DNA of 42,041 nucleotides from contig LBPR01000008.1 of assembly GCA_000990305.1 (NCBI GenBank), forward strand, positions 1-42,041. The letters are read 5' to 3'. Made by a program: the position numbers and the translations under genes. Below, in pieces: positions 41,031 to 42,041 of the stretch. Positions within the stretch are counted from its first letter, which is position 1; each line of letters begins with the position of its first letter. Below the pieces are notes generated by a model that was not told the origin of the DNA, ran no database searches, and was given only the letters and a program-made list of their open reading frames with translations. Origin of the DNA: Candidatus Roizmanbacteria bacterium GW2011_GWC2_34_23 (lineage in GTDB: Bacteria > Patescibacteriota > Microgenomatia > UBA1406 > GWC2-37-13).

Positions 41031-41804
41031 ATGAGCATAGCTTCAATACATGATAAGCTCGAAGCCTTTTTAAATAGGATTCAAAAAATTTCTTTTAGTG
41101 ATCTTCCAACTATTCATTTTCCATCTTGGGATGAGTTAAAAGAAAAAGCTAAAAGTATAAAGGTTGAACCGGGTTGGGCAATTTATTTTGTCCGAGAAAA
41201 AAATTATATTGATCATGTTGCCATAATTCCTCATCAAGATGAAATAAACCTTAATTTATTTGATGCGCTTTTACTTAATGCTGCGCCTCCACCAATTGGG
41301 CTCGGAGTTGGGCCACTAGTAGATAATCAATCAGATATGTCAGGATTAAGAATTATAACTGCCATTGAATATATTGAACTTTTCAACAAAGGAGATTACA
41401 AAAAAATATTTTTTGGTCCTCCGCCTGTTAATAATAAGGAGATTATAAAGAAAGCCGGTCTTATTGCAAAGGAAATCAGCGATTCAGGAATTATAGATAA
41501 TCAACCGGTTGTTTATTCTTTCTCTATGATTCCCTTGATTAAAAAATTTTATGCAATTAATTTTGATCCGATAAAATCAAAAACAAAATTGGCTTTTTTA
41601 ACTAGAAAGCTTAAAAAAACAGTTAAAGCAATTTATTGTGGAAGCTTAGTGGCTCAAATTTGGCAAAAAGCTGGAATTTTAAATCTTCCCGAAGTAAAAT
41701 TTTTAAAAATTCGTGGACATTCCAGTTTTACTCTTTTTAAATGGTCTAAATTAAACAAATCAATTTTGGGGGGAATAAGTTGGGATGATGATAAGGTAGT
41801 CTAA
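41031..41804 (+). CDS. Probable permuted papain-like (YiiX/NlpC-P60-related) protein
   Basis: The start at 41031 (MSIASIHDKLEAFL) is chosen because TATCAT (41017-41022) lies 8 nt upstream; the track start is a TTG. The 257-residue protein has GWAIYFVREKNYIDHVAIIP (a G-D/W-x..HVAI pattern with His) and later IYCGSLVAQIWQKAGI (Cys followed by a helix). This resembles the order His...Cys of circularly permuted NlpC/P60 (YiiX-type) hydrolases. No signal peptide. The substrate is unknown, and the call rests on these two motifs only. Confidence 0.55.
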   Translation: MSIASIHDKLEAFLNRIQKISFSDLPTIHFPSWDELKEKAKSIKVEPGWAIYFVREKNYIDHVAIIPHQDEINLNLFDALLLNAAPPPIGLGVGPLVDNQSDMSGLRIITAIEYIELFNKGDYKKIFFGPPPVNNKEIIKKAGLIAKEISDSGIIDNQPVVYSFSMIPLIKKFYAINFDPIKSKTKLAFLTRKLKKTVKAIYCGSLVAQIWQKAGILNLPEVKFLKIRGHSSFTLFKWSKLNKSILGGISWDDDKVV

Positions 41805-41812
41805 AGTTATTA

Positions 41813-42041
41813 TTAATATTCACCCTTTTTAATTTTTTCTAGATCGTGTTTATCTGCCAAGTCGAATTGATAAGGTGGTCCTCCTCTAAAGAGGTTGACC
41901 ACACTAATGTCTTCAACCACCCAAAACATCACGCTTTCTTCATTGTTGGAGTGATAGGGATTGTTTGCGTCCTCGTGGTCTATACTGCTTTTGTAGTTGA
42001 TGTTGATCAATCCTAACAAGTGTCCTAGTTCGTGATTAAGC
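41813..42041 (-). CDS. Matrixin-like zinc metalloprotease, C-terminal part (partial)
   Basis: The frame runs off the right edge. It reads LNHELGHLLGLININ from the edge, giving HExxHxxGxxN, and then EESVMFW, a Met-turn-like segment. This is a metzincin of the matrixin type. The third ligand position is Asn rather than His or Asp, which would be unusual. The track's start at 42019 is an internal TTG. It is convergent with the preceding gene by 8 bp. Confidence 0.8.
   Translation of the reverse strand, partial: LNHELGHLLGLININYKSSIDHEDANNPYHSNNEESVMFWVVEDISVVNLFRGGPPYQFDLADKHDLEKIKKGEY

Noticed and set aside
1-42041. CRISPR array or cas genes
   Set aside because: No regularly spaced direct repeats of 25-40 bp with unique spacers and no Cas motifs were seen.
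1-42041. TGA recoded as glycine
   Set aside because: Genes such as those ending at 19113 and 19865 stop at TGA in ATGA/TTATGA overlaps, and no conserved Gly falls on TGA in the genes read.

Overview
The window looks like chromosome from a Candidate Phyla Radiation (Patescibacteria) bacterium, most likely of the Microgenomates group. This is inferred, not proven. The DNA is AT-rich and tightly packed, and many genes are of uncharacterised families typical of that radiation (T4SS_pilin, DUF5657, PP2C-like/propeller, DUF2298, DUF5666, GxxExxY). Core genes are short versions (YidC without its periplasmic domain, a 744-residue ValRS). TGA and TAA both act as stops at the four-base ATGA/TTATG overlaps, so the standard bacterial code applies and not the TGA=Gly code of Gracilibacteria.

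Layout. 1-8.6 kb: a type IV secretion/conjugation-like envelope cluster. It holds a gene end, a membrane-anchored protein, a VirB6/TrbL-like polytopic protein, an exported Cys-rich pilin-like protein, and two C-terminally anchored unknown proteins of 1244 and 352 residues. It is invaded by two copies of a palindromic element, one empty and one carrying a GxxExxY PDDEXK gene. 8.7-9.4 kb: a RAYT transposase with REP hairpins. 9.5-14 kb: housekeeping genes (unknown 125 aa, khpB/jag, yidC, rpmH, valS), without rnpA between rpmH and yidC. 14-20.6 kb: cell-surface glycan genes (frameshifted DUF2298 protein with a LysM-like insert, EEP hydrolase, GT-C-like membrane protein, two GT2 glycosyltransferases) around a 430-bp spacer that holds a candidate small RNA and a 42-codon gene. 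20.6-23.5 kb: an ATP-dependent DNA ligase (frameshifted near its N-terminus) and a Fic AMPylase. 23.5-27.6 kb: two T4SS pilins, a Cys-rich exported protein, a PP2C-like/propeller membrane protein, DUF5657 and a PH-domain protein. 27.6-31.2 kb: a lone 5S rRNA, a GIY-YIG pseudogene, DUF2130, tRNA-Gln, an alpha/beta hydrolase and an intact GIY-YIG protein. 31.2-37.5 kb: an FTR1 iron permease convergent with an operon of response regulator, histidine kinase, MacA-like adaptor, MacB-like ATPase and permease, and a DUF5666 protein. 37.5-42 kb: a HigBA-type toxin-antitoxin pair, a small membrane protein, a frameshifted RRM protein with a long leader, TypA/BipA, a papain-like peptidase candidate and the end of a matrixin-like metalloprotease.

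Two themes cut across the window. First, at least five families of short palindromic repeats are present, and several sit in frame inside conserved genes (ligase, YidC, DUF2298, RAYT itself), where they encode extra hydrophilic peptides, as Rickettsia palindromic elements do. Second, about ten genes have a TATAAT-like -10 box only 6-8 nt before the ATG, which implies leaderless mRNAs. Several divergent pairs (Fic/pilin, valS/DUF2298, PH gene/5S) share almost the same promoter DNA. Strong Shine-Dalgarno leaders are exceptions (RRM protein, DUF5666 protein, both with AAGGAGGTGA).

All family calls come from reading motifs; no database search was run.
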